Assembly: GCF_000018545.1 (NCBI RefSeq) | Contig: NC_012587.1 | Location: 3,749,001-3,813,000 of the forward strand | Length of the DNA stretch: 64,000 nt | DNA from: Sinorhizobium fredii NGR234 | Lineage (GTDB): Bacteria > Pseudomonadota > Alphaproteobacteria > Rhizobiales > Rhizobiaceae | Direction of reading: 5' to 3' | Shown here: positions 1 to 8,817 of the stretch, piece by piece | Numbering within the stretch: position 1 is the stretch's first letter | Layout: every line of letters begins with the position of its first letter | Notes under the pieces: generated by a model | The model's input: only the letters and a program-made list of their open reading frames with translations | The model's database searches: none | What the model was told of the DNA's origin: nothing | Made by a program: the position numbers and the translations under genes

Positions 1-644
1 CCGAGATGGATGCCGACCAGCGTCGAGAACATGTTGAAGGCGATCTTCTGTGCCGTACCGGCGCCCATGCGCGTCGAGCCGGATATCACCTCCGGCGGCG
101 TCTGGAGCAGGATCGCGACGTCGGTGTCTTCAAAGAGCGGTGCGGCGGGGTTGTTGGCCATCGCAATGACTTTCGCACCGCGCTTCCTGGCCTCCGCCGC
201 GGCGGCGAGCGCATAGGGCGTCGAGCCGCTGGCGGAGACGGAGATCAAGCAATCGCCCGCCCGGATGCCGGCGCTTTCGACGTCGGCGCGCGCGAGATCC
301 ATGTCGTCCTCGTAGCCGCCGGCGAGATCGCCGAGGCTTGCGGTTCCACCGGCAAGAAGCACGACAATCTGTCCCGGGGCGATGCCGTAGGTGCCGGGAA
401 GCTCGAGGGCATCCGCCATCGCCATCAGGCCGGAACTTCCCGCTCCCGCATAGACAAGCTTGCCTCCGCGGGAAAGCACGTCCGCGGCAATGGCCGCTGC
501 GGACGAGATCGCTTCGATTGCCGCGTCGACGGATTTCGCTGCAGCCTGCTGGCCGGAGGCGAGCAGCCGAAGCGCAAGCGCCGGATGCATCACATCCAGG
601 CCCTTGGCTTTGTCGTGGCGCTCTTCGGTCTTGGCTGCCGGCAT
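1..644 (-). CDS. murQ: N-acetylmuramic acid 6-phosphate etherase (3' end cut by window)
   Basis: MurQ cleaves the lactyl ether of MurNAc-6-P to give GlcNAc-6-P and D-lactate during cell-wall recycling in the cytoplasm. The readable 214 residues form one SIS sugar-phosphate isomerase domain: a Gly/Ser-rich strand (VYAGAGSSGLMAMADA), a second phosphate loop (ISVSASGSTPYAL) and the etherase signature SGSTRMGAGTAQKIAFNM near residue 195. The start at 644 has an AAGAGGAG ribosome site just upstream. The usual family length is about 300 aa, so roughly the last third lies outside the window. It is transcribed away from the kinase-GntR-deaminase-nagA operon, and its product feeds that pathway. A 17-nt site shared with the opposite promoter lies just upstream. 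Confidence 0.9.
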   Translation of the reverse strand, partial: MPAAKTEERHDKAKGLDVMHPALALRLLASGQQAAAKSVDAAIEAISSAAAIAADVLSRGGKLVYAGAGSSGLMAMADALELPGTYGIAPGQIVVLLAGGTASLGDLAGGYEDDMDLARADVESAGIRAGDCLISVSASGSTPYALAAAAEARKRGAKVIAMANNPAAPLFEDTDVAILLQTPPEVISGSTRMGAGTAQKIAFNMFSTLVGIHL

Positions 645-669
645 TGTTGTTCTCCTCTTTCCCAAATTA

Positions 670-686
670 ATGCCAAAAAAATACCA
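670..686 (-). promoter_or_regulatory. Putative operator upstream of murQ
   Basis: Read on the minus strand this is TGGTATTTTTTTGGCAT, about 26 bp before the murQ start. It matches the site at 804-820 on the opposite strand at 16 of 17 positions. A repeated TGGTAT/TGGCAT half-site separated by a T-run fits a dimeric regulator; the GntR gene at 1722 is the obvious candidate (inference). Confidence 0.6.
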
Positions 687-803
687 ATTGTCTAGAAGAA
701 ATTTAACTTTTGGCTAAACAAAAACAGCGTTACCAGAATTAAGTTAGTTTTTTCAAAAGTTTATATGAAAGGCGCAATGTTGGATCGAATAGCGCTTGGT
801 TAA

Positions 804-820
804 TGGTATTTTTTTGGTAT
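804..820 (+). promoter_or_regulatory. Putative operator upstream of the GlcNAc kinase operon
   Basis: The site is TGGTATTTTTTTGGTAT, about 20 bp before the ATG at 841. It is the mirror partner of 670-686. The intervening 645-840 stretch is AT-rich compared with the flanking genes and must hold both divergent promoters; no single clear -35/-10 pair stands out. Confidence 0.6.
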
Positions 821-840
821 GTTAGGTGACGGAGGTGCCC

Positions 841-1725
841 ATGACATCCTATCTGATCGGAATCGATGGCGGCGGAACGAGCTGCCGGGCGGCGGTCGCC
901 GGTCCGGACGGTCGTATTCTCGGCCGCGGCAAGTCTGGCGCCGCCAATATTCTCACGGATCCCGAAACGGCGCTTCAGAATATTGCCGATGCGGCGGGGG
1001 CTGCCTTCGAGGATGCGGGGCTCGATCCGGCCGGCATAAGCCAGGCGCACGCCATTCTCGGCGTCGCGGGCCACAATGTCGGCGATGCCGTCCACTATGT
1101 GAAGCGGCGGCTGCCCTTCGCAGCCGCCGATATCGAATCGGACGGCCTGATCGCGCTGCAGGGCGCCCTCGGCGACAGGGACGGTGCCGTCGCCATTCTC
1201 GGAACGGGCACGATCTACATCGCCCGCCAGGGCGAAGCGGTCAGCTATGTCGGTGGATGGGGCTTTACGATCGGTGACCACGGCAGCGGTGCCCGTATAG
1301 GCCATGCCTTGCTGCAGGAGAGCCTGCTCGCCTATGACGGCATTCATGACGCCTCCCCGGTAACGGACTCCGTGTTGGCGGAATTCAACAACGATCCACG
1401 CGATGTCGTCGATTTTGCGCGGCTGGCGAAGCCCGGCGAGTTCGGCCGCTACGCCCCGCGGGTCTTCGACCATGCCGGGCGTGGTGATTCCGTGGCGAAG
1501 CGCTTGCTGAACGCTGCCGCGACGACTGTGGATGAAGCGCTTGACGTGGTTGTTTCCCGGGGGAGCCAGACGATCTGCCTGCTCGGCGGTCTGGCGCCGC
1601 TCTATCGTCCCTGGCTCGCCGAACGGCACCAGCCGCTCTTCGTCGAGGCGGAAGCCGATGCGCTTTCCGGCGCGGTTGCGCTTGCCGCGGCCCGCTTCGG
1701 GGCCCGGCCGGGAGCCGTCGCATGA
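841..1725 (+). CDS. BadF/BadG-type ATPase, probable N-acetylglucosamine kinase
   Basis: A 294-aa sugar kinase of the actin/HSP70-fold BadF/BadG/BcrA/BcrD group, likely phosphorylating GlcNAc or a related amino sugar with ATP. Phosphate-1 loop GIDGGGTSCR is at residues 7-16, a second nucleotide loop ILGTGTIYIA is near 121, and a C-terminal adenosine loop LLGGLAPLY is near 248. The ATG at 841 is preferred over the upstream GTG at 826 because GGAGG sits five bases before it. The stop overlaps the regulator start (ATGA at 1722). It is the first gene of the operon. A second, unrelated ROK kinase lies at 5557-6468, so substrates may be divided between them. Confidence 0.83.
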   Translation: MTSYLIGIDGGGTSCRAAVAGPDGRILGRGKSGAANILTDPETALQNIADAAGAAFEDAGLDPAGISQAHAILGVAGHNVGDAVHYVKRRLPFAAADIESDGLIALQGALGDRDGAVAILGTGTIYIARQGEAVSYVGGWGFTIGDHGSGARIGHALLQESLLAYDGIHDASPVTDSVLAEFNNDPRDVVDFARLAKPGEFGRYAPRVFDHAGRGDSVAKRLLNAAATTVDEALDVVVSRGSQTICLLGGLAPLYRPWLAERHQPLFVEAEADALSGAVALAAARFGARPGAVA

Positions 1726-2486
1726 ACCAGCAGCTCGCCGCCATCCTGCCGCTCGAAAGCCTCCAGTCGGGAGGTGCGGGTCCGCTTTACCTGAAACTCC
1801 GGCAATCGCTCGAAGAGGCGATCCTGTCGGGCAAGCTCAATCATGGCGATGCGCTGCCCGCCGAGCGGGATCTCGCCGACTACGCCAATGTCAGCCGGGT
1901 CACGGTCCGCAAGGCCGTCGACGATCTCGTGCGAGACGGGCTGCTGGTGCGCCGCCACGGCTCCGGCACCTTCGTCGTCCGCCCTGTCTCGCGCGTCGAG
2001 CAGTCGCTGTCGCGTCTCACCTCCTTTACCGAGGACATGGCGCGACGCGGCCTCAACACGCGGGCCGAATGGCTGGAGCGGGGGCTTTTCCACCCGTCGC
2101 CCGACGAGATGATGACGCTCGGCCTTCCGGCCGATGCGCTGGTCGCGCGTCTCGGACGCCTGCGCATCGCCGACGACATGCCGCTTGCGATCGAGCGCGC
2201 CTGCGTTTCGGCCGAGTTCGTTCCAGATCCGCTTGCCGTCACCTCATCGCTCTATTCCGCGCTCGAAAAATCACAAGCCCGACCGGTCCGCGCCGTGCAG
2301 CGCATCTCCGCCTGCAACATCAAGAACCCCGATGCAACGATGCTCGGGGTTGCGGTCGGGGCGGCCGGCTTGTCGATCGAGCGCGTCTCCTATCTCGCGT
2401 CGGGTCGCGTCGTGGAATTCACCCGCTCGCTCTACCGGGGCGACACCTATGACTTTGTCGCGGAGCTGACGATTCCGGAAAGCTGA
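1722..2486 (+). CDS. GntR/HutC family transcriptional regulator with UTRA domain
   Basis: A 254-aa regulator. The N-terminal winged helix-turn-helix (about residues 22-88) has the GntR pattern: PLYLKLRQSLEEAILSGKL, then ALPAERDLA, VSRVTVRKAVDDL and RRHGSGTFV. The remainder (about 105-250) is a UTRA effector-binding domain, which in this subfamily senses small ligands such as phosphorylated sugars. It starts inside the kinase stop codon, so it is translationally coupled. Its position inside an amino-sugar operon, and the twin 17-nt sites in the divergent promoter region, suggest it represses murQ and the kinase operon until GlcNAc-6-P or GlcN-6-P appears (inference). Confidence 0.9.
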   Translation: MNQQLAAILPLESLQSGGAGPLYLKLRQSLEEAILSGKLNHGDALPAERDLADYANVSRVTVRKAVDDLVRDGLLVRRHGSGTFVVRPVSRVEQSLSRLTSFTEDMARRGLNTRAEWLERGLFHPSPDEMMTLGLPADALVARLGRLRIADDMPLAIERACVSAEFVPDPLAVTSSLYSALEKSQARPVRAVQRISACNIKNPDATMLGVAVGAAGLSIERVSYLASGRVVEFTRSLYRGDTYDFVAELTIPES

Positions 2487-2549
2487 CCGCCGGAGGGTGC
2501 GGTTTCCCGCCCGCGTCCCGCTCACGCCTGTTTACGAAAGGACTTGACG

Positions 2550-3572
2550 ATGCAGACCAACATGCGGCGCGAGATCGACGAGATTCCCGAGGCCGTCGCG
2601 AGATTGCTCGATCGCTCGGCCACGGCACTTGCCGCCGCCGGCGCGGCACTGCGCGCCAAGGACCCGGCTTTTCTGGTGACCATCGCCCGCGGTTCCTCCG
2701 ACCATGCAGCGCTGTTCCTGAAATATGCGATCGAACTCGCGGCGGGCCGTCCGGTCGCCTCGCTCGGGCCGTCGCTGGCATCGATCTACTGCGCCGAGCT
2801 GAAACTTGGCGGCGCCGCGGCGATCGCCATTTCGCAGTCCGGCAAAAGTCCCGACATCGTGGCAATGGCCGAGGCCGCAACCCGGGCCGGTGCCGTCTCG
2901 ATCGCGCTGACGAACACCTTGCCCTCGCCGATCGCCGAGGCCTGCAGCCATCCGCTCGATATTCTCGCCGGCCCCGAACTCGCCGTCGCCGCGACCAAGT
3001 CCTATGTCAACTCCATCGTCGCCGGCCTTGCCGTCCTCGGCGAATGGACCGGTGACGCGGCCCTGAAGCGCGCCGTCGCCGACCTGCCGAATCAGTTCGC
3101 CAAGGCGGTGAAGCTCGACTGGCAGGATTTCGCCGCCGACCTCGGCGAGGTAGAGTCGCTCTATGTGCTCGGCCGCGGCCCGGCGCTGGCGATCGCCAGC
3201 GAGGCGGCGCTGAAATTCAAGGAGACGTCCGGCATGCATGCCGAGGCCTATTCCGCGGCGGAAGTGCTGCACGGGCCGGTGGCGCTGGTCGGCGCCCGCT
3301 TCCCGGTCCTGGTGCTCGCCGCCCGCGACGCCGCCGAGGCCTCGGTCGCCGAGATCGCCGACGCCATGAGCGCCAAGGGCGCGGTGGTGCACGTCACCTC
3401 GGCCCGGGCGCAACAAGCCAAGCGCCTGCCCTTCGTCGAGACCGGCCACCCGATTACCGACGCGCTGGCGCTGATCCTGCCGTTTTACGGCTTCGTTGAA
3501 GCCTGGTCGCGCTCGCGCGGTCTCAACCCGGACGCACCGGCGAGCCTGAAGAAGGTAACGGAGACACGATGA
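2550..3572 (+). CDS. SIS-domain glucosamine-6-phosphate deaminase/isomerase (NagB-II/AgaS type)
   Basis: A 340-aa protein with two SIS domains, related to the isomerase half of GlmS but lacking a glutaminase domain. Phosphosugar-binding segments are ARGSSDHAALFLKYAIEL (about 45-62), ISQSGKSPDIVAMAEAA (about 94) and GRGPALAIASEAALKFKET (about 209); SAAEVLHGP carries the general base region near 235. It most likely converts GlcN-6-P to fructose-6-P plus ammonia, the last step before glycolysis, replacing classical NagB. The ATG at 2550 has AAAGGA upstream; an in-frame TTG at 2544 is less likely. The stop overlaps the nagA start by four bases. Confidence 0.85.
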   Translation: MQTNMRREIDEIPEAVARLLDRSATALAAAGAALRAKDPAFLVTIARGSSDHAALFLKYAIELAAGRPVASLGPSLASIYCAELKLGGAAAIAISQSGKSPDIVAMAEAATRAGAVSIALTNTLPSPIAEACSHPLDILAGPELAVAATKSYVNSIVAGLAVLGEWTGDAALKRAVADLPNQFAKAVKLDWQDFAADLGEVESLYVLGRGPALAIASEAALKFKETSGMHAEAYSAAEVLHGPVALVGARFPVLVLAARDAAEASVAEIADAMSAKGAVVHVTSARAQQAKRLPFVETGHPITDALALILPFYGFVEAWSRSRGLNPDAPASLKKVTETR

Positions 3573-4729
3573 CTGCGAGAAAGAAGATCACCGGAGCGCG
3601 GATTTTCGACGGCATCGACTGGCACGACGGATGCACGCTCCTCATTGAGGCAGGGCATATCAAGGGGATCGCGCCGCCCGGTGCCACTGCCGGCGAGGCG
3701 GAGACGGTCGACGCGCGCGGCCTGCTTCTCGTGCCCGGCTTCATCGACCTGCAGGTCAACGGCGGCGGCGGCGCGCTCTTGAACGAGCAGCCGACGCTCG
3801 ACGGCATCCGGCAGATCTGCGCGGCGCACGCCAAATTCGGCACGACGGCGCTGCTGCCGACGCTGATTACCGACACGCGCGAGATCCGCGCCAAGGCGAT
3901 CGAGGCTGGTCTTGCGGCCCAGGCCGCGGCGGTGCCCGGTTTCCTCGGCCTGCATCTCGAAGGCCCGCATCTCTCGGTCGCCCGCAAGGGAGCCCACGAC
4001 CCGGCGCTGATCCGCCCGATGGAGGACGCCGATCTCACCGAGATGCTCGCCTGCGTGAAGGCGCTCGGCTCCCTGATGGTCACCGTCGCGCCGGAAAATA
4101 CGACGAAGGAGCAGGTGCGCGCCCTTGCAACGGCCGGCGCCGTGGTCAGCCTCGGTCATACGGATGTCGGCTTCGAGACGGCCTGTGCCTATGCGAAGGC
4201 GGGCGCCCGGACCGTTACGCATCTCTTCAACGCCATGAGCGGCCTTGGCCACCGCGAGCCGGGGGTCGTCGGCGCAGCACTTGCCACCGGCACGCTGCAT
4301 GCCGGGCTGATCGCCGATGGCTTCCACGTCGATCCGGCCTCGATGGGCATCGCGCTGCGCGGCAAGCGGGGGCCGGGGCAGATTTTCCTGGTGACCGACG
4401 CCATGTCGCCGATCGGCACCGATATGAAGAGCTTTTTCCTGAACGGCCGCGAGATCCTGCGCAAGGACGGACGCCTGACGCTTGCCGACGGCACTCTCGC
4501 CGGCGCCGATATCGACATGCTCTCTTCCGTCCGCTTCGTGCATGAAAAGCTCGGCCTGCCGATCGAGGAGGCGATCCGCATGGCCTCCGCCTATCCGGCC
4601 GACGTGATGGGCATCGCCTCGCACAAGGGCCGGCTCCTGCCCGGCACTGACGCCGATTTCGTGCTGTTGACGCCGGAACTCGGTATGAAATCGACCTGGA
4701 TCGGTGGGGAACGGGTCTTTGCCGCTTAG
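3569..4729 (+). CDS. nagA: N-acetylglucosamine-6-phosphate deacetylase
   Basis: A 386-aa amidohydrolase that removes acetate from GlcNAc-6-P to give GlcN-6-P, the substrate of the preceding enzyme. The N-terminal beta-sandwich (1-55) leads into a TIM barrel beginning PGFIDLQVNGGGG. Visible metal and catalytic residues are Glu in HLEGPHL (about 131), His in SLGHTDVG (about 195), His in THLFNAMSG (about 216) and the catalytic Asp in VTDAMSPIG (about 275). ATG is within the upstream stop (ATGA). It is the last gene of the operon and is convergent with cutC about 100 bp downstream. Confidence 0.95.
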   Translation: MTARKKITGARIFDGIDWHDGCTLLIEAGHIKGIAPPGATAGEAETVDARGLLLVPGFIDLQVNGGGGALLNEQPTLDGIRQICAAHAKFGTTALLPTLITDTREIRAKAIEAGLAAQAAAVPGFLGLHLEGPHLSVARKGAHDPALIRPMEDADLTEMLACVKALGSLMVTVAPENTTKEQVRALATAGAVVSLGHTDVGFETACAYAKAGARTVTHLFNAMSGLGHREPGVVGAALATGTLHAGLIADGFHVDPASMGIALRGKRGPGQIFLVTDAMSPIGTDMKSFFLNGREILRKDGRLTLADGTLAGADIDMLSSVRFVHEKLGLPIEEAIRMASAYPADVMGIASHKGRLLPGTDADFVLLTPELGMKSTWIGGERVFAA

Positions 4730-4828
4730 GGCGGAAGACATCGGCTTGCAGAGGGGGTGTTCGTGTGCGCCTCCCTCTACGCGCTGCCAGATGCTCGCGG
4801 CAACCAGCCAGCTAGACCCAATTTCTCT

Positions 4829-5560
4829 CTAGGTCGTGAAGGCTCCGAGTCTCGCCTTCAGCGCCATGACGGTTGCCGTATCCGTGCGGCGGCGTTCCGG
4901 CGGCGCAAAGCCCATCTCAACCACCCTCGCATCATTAGCCGGCTCAAGAATTGAGCACGAGGAATGAACCTCGGTGACGCGCAGCTTTGGCAAGATCTGA
5001 CCGATCATATGCACGGTGACGCCGGAGCCCGGCATGATCGAGAGCCGGCCGTCGGCCAGTTCCATCAACCGGGCCAGCATATCGACCGCTTCCGGCGCGG
5101 TTCTGGCGCCGCCGGAGGTCAGGATACGCTCGAAGCCGAGGTCCACTGCGCTGGCGATCGCCTCAGTGAAATCCGGCACAAGGTCGAAGGCGCGATGCAG
5201 AGTCAGCCCCAACCCAGCGGCCTGGCAGGTGAGCTCGCCGAGCGTCCGTGCGTCGAGCCGTCCGCCCGGCAGCGATGCGCCGAGCACGACGCCGGCGAGC
5301 CCGGCGGCGCGTACCGCATCGATGTCGCGGCGCATGATGTCGAGTTCGTCGGCGTTGAACACGAAGTCGCCGGGGCGCGGCCGGATCATCGCATAGGCCG
5401 GCACCGGCGCGCCGGCCGCAAGCGCCATTAGGCCGGCGCTCGGAGTCAGCCCGCCGACGGCGAGCGCCGAACAGAGTTCGATGCGGTCCGCGCCGCCTTC
5501 GACCGCAGCCGCCAGACCTTCGGCGTCATCGACGCAGACCTCGAGCAGGATGCTGCTCAT
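4829..5560 (-). CDS. cutC: CutC family protein
   Basis: A 243-aa TIM-barrel protein. Family hallmarks are EVCVDDAEGLAAAVEGGADRIELC at the N-terminus, GGLTPSAGLM, MIRPRPGDFVFNADE and ILTSGGART in the C-terminal half. CutC was first linked to copper tolerance in E. coli, but the biochemical role is unsettled; its repeated genomic link to sugar kinases and amino-sugar genes, as here, suggests metabolism rather than copper handling (inference). The start at 5560 overlaps the ROK kinase stop by four bases, so it is the last gene of an amidase-ROK-cutC operon. A much longer reading frame upstream simply reads through the kinase in another frame. Confidence 0.92.
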   Translation of the reverse strand: MSSILLEVCVDDAEGLAAAVEGGADRIELCSALAVGGLTPSAGLMALAAGAPVPAYAMIRPRPGDFVFNADELDIMRRDIDAVRAAGLAGVVLGASLPGGRLDARTLGELTCQAAGLGLTLHRAFDLVPDFTEAIASAVDLGFERILTSGGARTAPEAVDMLARLMELADGRLSIMPGSGVTVHMIGQILPKLRVTEVHSSCSILEPANDARVVEMGFAPPERRRTDTATVMALKARLGAFTT

Positions 5561-6468
5561 CGGCCGGTCCCCCCGAAACCGAGCAGGGCGGCGCCGATCA
5601 GCCCCGGCTCCACCCGGCATTCGCCGCGCACAACCAGCGGTCTTTGGAAGCGGCGGAGGCTGCGCTCTCGTACCGCCCGGTCGATCTCGATGAGCAGCGC
5701 CTCGGAATTGGAGAGACCGCCGCCGACCGGCACGATGGTCGCGCCGGTGATGTTGATGACGAGCGCCAGCGGCGCGCTGACGAGGTCGACGAAGATGTCG
5801 ATGGTCCGCGCCGCCTCGGTCTCTTCGGCCTGCCAGGCCGCGATGATTTCGCGGCTGGAAAGCGACCTGCCGTGGATCGTCTCGTGGAGACGCTCGAGCC
5901 CGCGCGCGCCTCCGACGGTATCGACGCAGCCGCGTTGGCCGCAGCCGCAGTCGAAGGTCGGGATCGCGATGGGTGGGTGCCCGGCGTATGACGCAGCCAC
6001 CGGGCCGTGGCCCCATTCGCCGGCAAAGCCGCCATCGGCATTGATCAGCCTGCCATCCACCACCAGACCGCCGCCGACGCCGGTGCCGAGGATCGCCCCG
6101 AACACGATGCGATGGCCGCGACCGGCGCCGATCCCGGCTTCCGCCAGCGTGAAACAGTCGGCGTCATTGGCGATCACCACCGGCAGGTGAAGCGCCGCCT
6201 CGAGCTCGGCCGCCAGCTCGCGCCCGTCGATGCAGGGGATGTTAGCGCATTTGATCCGCCGCGTATCCGGATCGATGACGCCGGTGACCGAAATGGCAAC
6301 TCGGTCGGGCACGCCGCCCGCCTCGTCGAGCACCGATTCTAGTGCTTCGACGAAACGGCGGAAATCGGCAAGCGGCGTCGTCCGGCGGGGCAGCGGGAAG
6401 ATCCGCTCCGGCGAATGGGTGATGGCGCCCTTGATAGCCGATCCGCCGATATCGAAGCAGACGATCAT
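5557..6468 (-). CDS. ROK family sugar kinase, NagK-like
   Basis: A 303-aa ROK kinase. The N-terminal phosphate loop is CFDIGGSAIKGA (4-15); ANDADCF carries the catalytic Asp near 103; AILGTGVGGGLV is near 128; and GEWGH followed by TFDCGCGQRGCVDT (about 165-180) is the ROK zinc site with one His and three Cys. NagK-type enzymes phosphorylate N-acetylglucosamine or N-acetylmannosamine with ATP. Start and stop each overlap a neighbour by four bases (amidase upstream, cutC downstream), so the three genes are coupled. It differs in fold family from the BadF-type kinase at 841, so the locus carries two amino-sugar-type kinases. Confidence 0.87.
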   Translation of the reverse strand: MIVCFDIGGSAIKGAITHSPERIFPLPRRTTPLADFRRFVEALESVLDEAGGVPDRVAISVTGVIDPDTRRIKCANIPCIDGRELAAELEAALHLPVVIANDADCFTLAEAGIGAGRGHRIVFGAILGTGVGGGLVVDGRLINADGGFAGEWGHGPVAASYAGHPPIAIPTFDCGCGQRGCVDTVGGARGLERLHETIHGRSLSSREIIAAWQAEETEAARTIDIFVDLVSAPLALVINITGATIVPVGGGLSNSEALLIEIDRAVRERSLRRFQRPLVVRGECRVEPGLIGAALLGFGGTGR

Positions 6469-7826
6469 GCCTCGCCCCGGATCAGCGCCTCAAGCGCCAG
6501 TGCTGCGGAAAGCAGCCGGTCGTCCTGGTGGTGCGGCGCGGAGAGAAGGAAGCCGACCGGCATCCCCGCCGCCCCGGTGCCGCAGGGAATGGACACGCCG
6601 CAGAAATCGAGGAAATTGCCGATCGACGTATTGCGCAGCGTCTTGGCGTTGACCTTGAAGAACAGATCGTCGTCGGCAAGCAGCGGATCGACCGGCGGCG
6701 CCACATGGGGCACTGTCGGATGCGCGATCAGTTCGCCAGGCTTCAGGCTTTCGACGGTCTCGTGGATCAAACGATCGCGGGCATAGAGAAGGGCGATGTA
6801 GTCGCCAACGGTGATTTTCTCGCCGAGGCGGGTCCGGACGACGACACGCTGATCCATGCGGGCGGCGTCCGATCCGGCAAGCCGCTCGCGGTGCAGCGCA
6901 TAGGCCTCCGCATTCACCAATGCGCCGTGGCGGGCAATCAGCTCGAAGATTTCGGCGAAGCTCGGGAAAGCCTGCCGCCGTACCCGGACCCCGGCAGCCT
7001 CGAGCCTTTTGATCGCCGTCTCGAAAGCGGCGACGACCTCGGCCTCCGCCTCGTCGAAGACGATCGTCTCGGGAATGACGAGCGAGAGATCGGCAAGCTC
7101 GGCGCGGCGGATCACCGGCGCCGTCAGGCTGTGCATGGCCGCATCCGCCCAAACGGCATCCTGCACGCTGTGGCACAGGGGGCCGAGCGAATCGAGGCTC
7201 TGGGCGAGCGGAAAGACGCCCTTCATCGTGTATCGGCCGCGCGTCGCCTTGTAGCCGACAATGCCGGTCATCGCCGCCGGAATGCGCACCGAACCGCCGG
7301 TGTCGGTGCCGATCGCCAGCGGCACGAGCCCGGCGGCGACTGCCGCGGCCGAGCCGGAGGAGGAGCCGCCGGGAATGCGGTGCACGTCCGGCGACGCCGG
7401 ATTGCGGGGCGTGCCGTAATGCGGATTGACGCCGAGGCCGGAGAAGGCGAACTCGCTCATATTGGTGCGGCCGACGCTCACCATGCCGGCACTGCCAAGC
7501 GCCGCAACGACGGCTGCGTCCGAGGAAGCCGGGGGATTGTCCTTCAGCACGACGGAGCCGGCGGTGGTGACGCTGCCCGCCATATCGAAGAGATCCTTCC
7601 AGGCGACCGGCAATCCGTCGAGCAGGCCGAGCGAGCGGCCGGCCTTGATCCGTTCGGAGGCCGCCTTGGCTTCCCGCTCGGCGCGCTCGCGCGTCAGCCC
7701 AACGAAGATCGACTGGTCGGCATGGGTTTCGATCCGCGTCAGCGTGTCGCCGGCGAGCGCGACCGGATCCAATTGTCCCGATTGCACGAGAACGGCGAGG
7801 CTCGCGAGCGTCTTGTGATGGGTCAT
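6465..7826 (-). CDS. Amidase-signature family hydrolase
   Basis: A 453-aa amidase-signature enzyme that hydrolyses a C-N amide bond; substrate unknown. The Ser-cisSer-Lys triad is visible: Lys77 in PVAWKDLF, cis-Ser about 155 in PGGSSSGSA, and nucleophile Ser179 in GTDTGGSVRIP. The start at 7826 is chosen because GGGGA lies seven bases upstream; longer in-frame starts to 7901 have no ribosome site and add a sequence unlike the family. It is first in an operon with the ROK kinase and cutC. That context could imply an amide of an amino sugar or a peptidoglycan fragment, but the sequence does not decide it. Confidence 0.88.
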   Translation of the reverse strand: MTHHKTLASLAVLVQSGQLDPVALAGDTLTRIETHADQSIFVGLTRERAEREAKAASERIKAGRSLGLLDGLPVAWKDLFDMAGSVTTAGSVVLKDNPPASSDAAVVAALGSAGMVSVGRTNMSEFAFSGLGVNPHYGTPRNPASPDVHRIPGGSSSGSAAAVAAGLVPLAIGTDTGGSVRIPAAMTGIVGYKATRGRYTMKGVFPLAQSLDSLGPLCHSVQDAVWADAAMHSLTAPVIRRAELADLSLVIPETIVFDEAEAEVVAAFETAIKRLEAAGVRVRRQAFPSFAEIFELIARHGALVNAEAYALHRERLAGSDAARMDQRVVVRTRLGEKITVGDYIALLYARDRLIHETVESLKPGELIAHPTVPHVAPPVDPLLADDDLFFKVNAKTLRNTSIGNFLDFCGVSIPCGTGAAGMPVGFLLSAPHHQDDRLLSAALALEALIRGEA

Positions 7827-8014
7827 GGCTTTTCCCCTGGCTGTCATCGGGTCCGGCGTAGCGGCCCAGCTGTTTTTCCGCTTTAGCATATCGCCGTGCA
7901 CTGTGTTTGCCAGCGTCAGATTCTTAGGTGCAATGCCAGAGGACGCGGCGCAAGTGCCTTGCCGACGCCCGTGCGGCTGCCTACATCGGTCCCACTTGTC
8001 CTTTGCGGAGATCC

Positions 8015-8761
8015 ATGATGATTCTCGACTCGGCGCGGCTCGCCTTCACCAATCTCTTTGCTTCGGAGACACGTGCCGTTTTCTGGAAGGTCATCGGCCT
8101 CACGCTGCTGGCGCTCGTCGCCCTCTGGTTCGCGCTGCGCGAACTGTTCGTCTGGCTTGCCCTTCCCTGGATCGACGTATTGATGCCCGGCACGCCGGAA
8201 TGGGCCGGCTGGATCACCTTCGTCGTCGGCATTTTCGCCAGCCTGGGCCTCGCGCTCGCCTTGGCGCTGCTGCTCGCCCCGGTGACGGCGCTGATCGCCG
8301 GCTTCTTCCTCGACGATGTCGCCGAAGTGGTGGAGAAGCGCGACTATCCGGCCGAGCCGCCGGGGACCCCGCTGCCGCTCGCCGAGGCGATGGTGAGCTC
8401 GGTGAAATTTCTCGGCGTCGTCGTTCTCGGCAACATCCTCGCGCTCTTTCTGCTGCTCGTGCCGGGCGTCAACCTCATCGCCTTCTTCCTCGTCAACGGC
8501 TATCTGCTCGGACGCGAATTCTTCGAGTTCGCCGCCATGCGGCACCGCACGCCGGCCGAGGCGCGGCTCTTCCGCGCCAAGCACCGCGCCACGGTGTTTC
8601 TCGCCGGCCTGGTGGTGGCGGCTTTTCTGGCCGTGCCGTTCATCAACCTGCTGACGCCGCTCTTTGCAGCGGGCATGATGGTGCACTTGCACAAGCGGCT
8701 TTCGGCGCGCGATCCCGGCTTCGCCGCCGCGGACCCGGTTGCCGCCGGGGCACGCGGCTGA
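8015..8761 (+). CDS. EI24/CysZ-like membrane protein
   Basis: A 248-aa multi-pass inner-membrane protein of the EI24/CysZ family, which includes the E. coli sulfate transporter CysZ; many alphaproteobacterial members have no proven substrate. Hydrophobic segments are at about residues 27-50, 65-100, 135-170 and 195-225, separated by short charged loops, with LVPGVNLIAFFLVNGYLLGREFFEF in the middle. GGAG at 8007 serves ATG 8015 or the adjacent ATG 8018. It is divergent from the amidase across 188 bp and is followed after 56 bp by slyX on the same strand. Confidence 0.8.
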   Translation: MMILDSARLAFTNLFASETRAVFWKVIGLTLLALVALWFALRELFVWLALPWIDVLMPGTPEWAGWITFVVGIFASLGLALALALLLAPVTALIAGFFLDDVAEVVEKRDYPAEPPGTPLPLAEAMVSSVKFLGVVVLGNILALFLLLVPGVNLIAFFLVNGYLLGREFFEFAAMRHRTPAEARLFRAKHRATVFLAGLVVAAFLAVPFINLLTPLFAAGMMVHLHKRLSARDPGFAAADPVAAGARG

Positions 8762-8817
8762 CCGCTCGCTTGACGGGGTTGCCAGGCTGGTCAATCGGCC
8801 ATCGAACAGGGAAAAAC

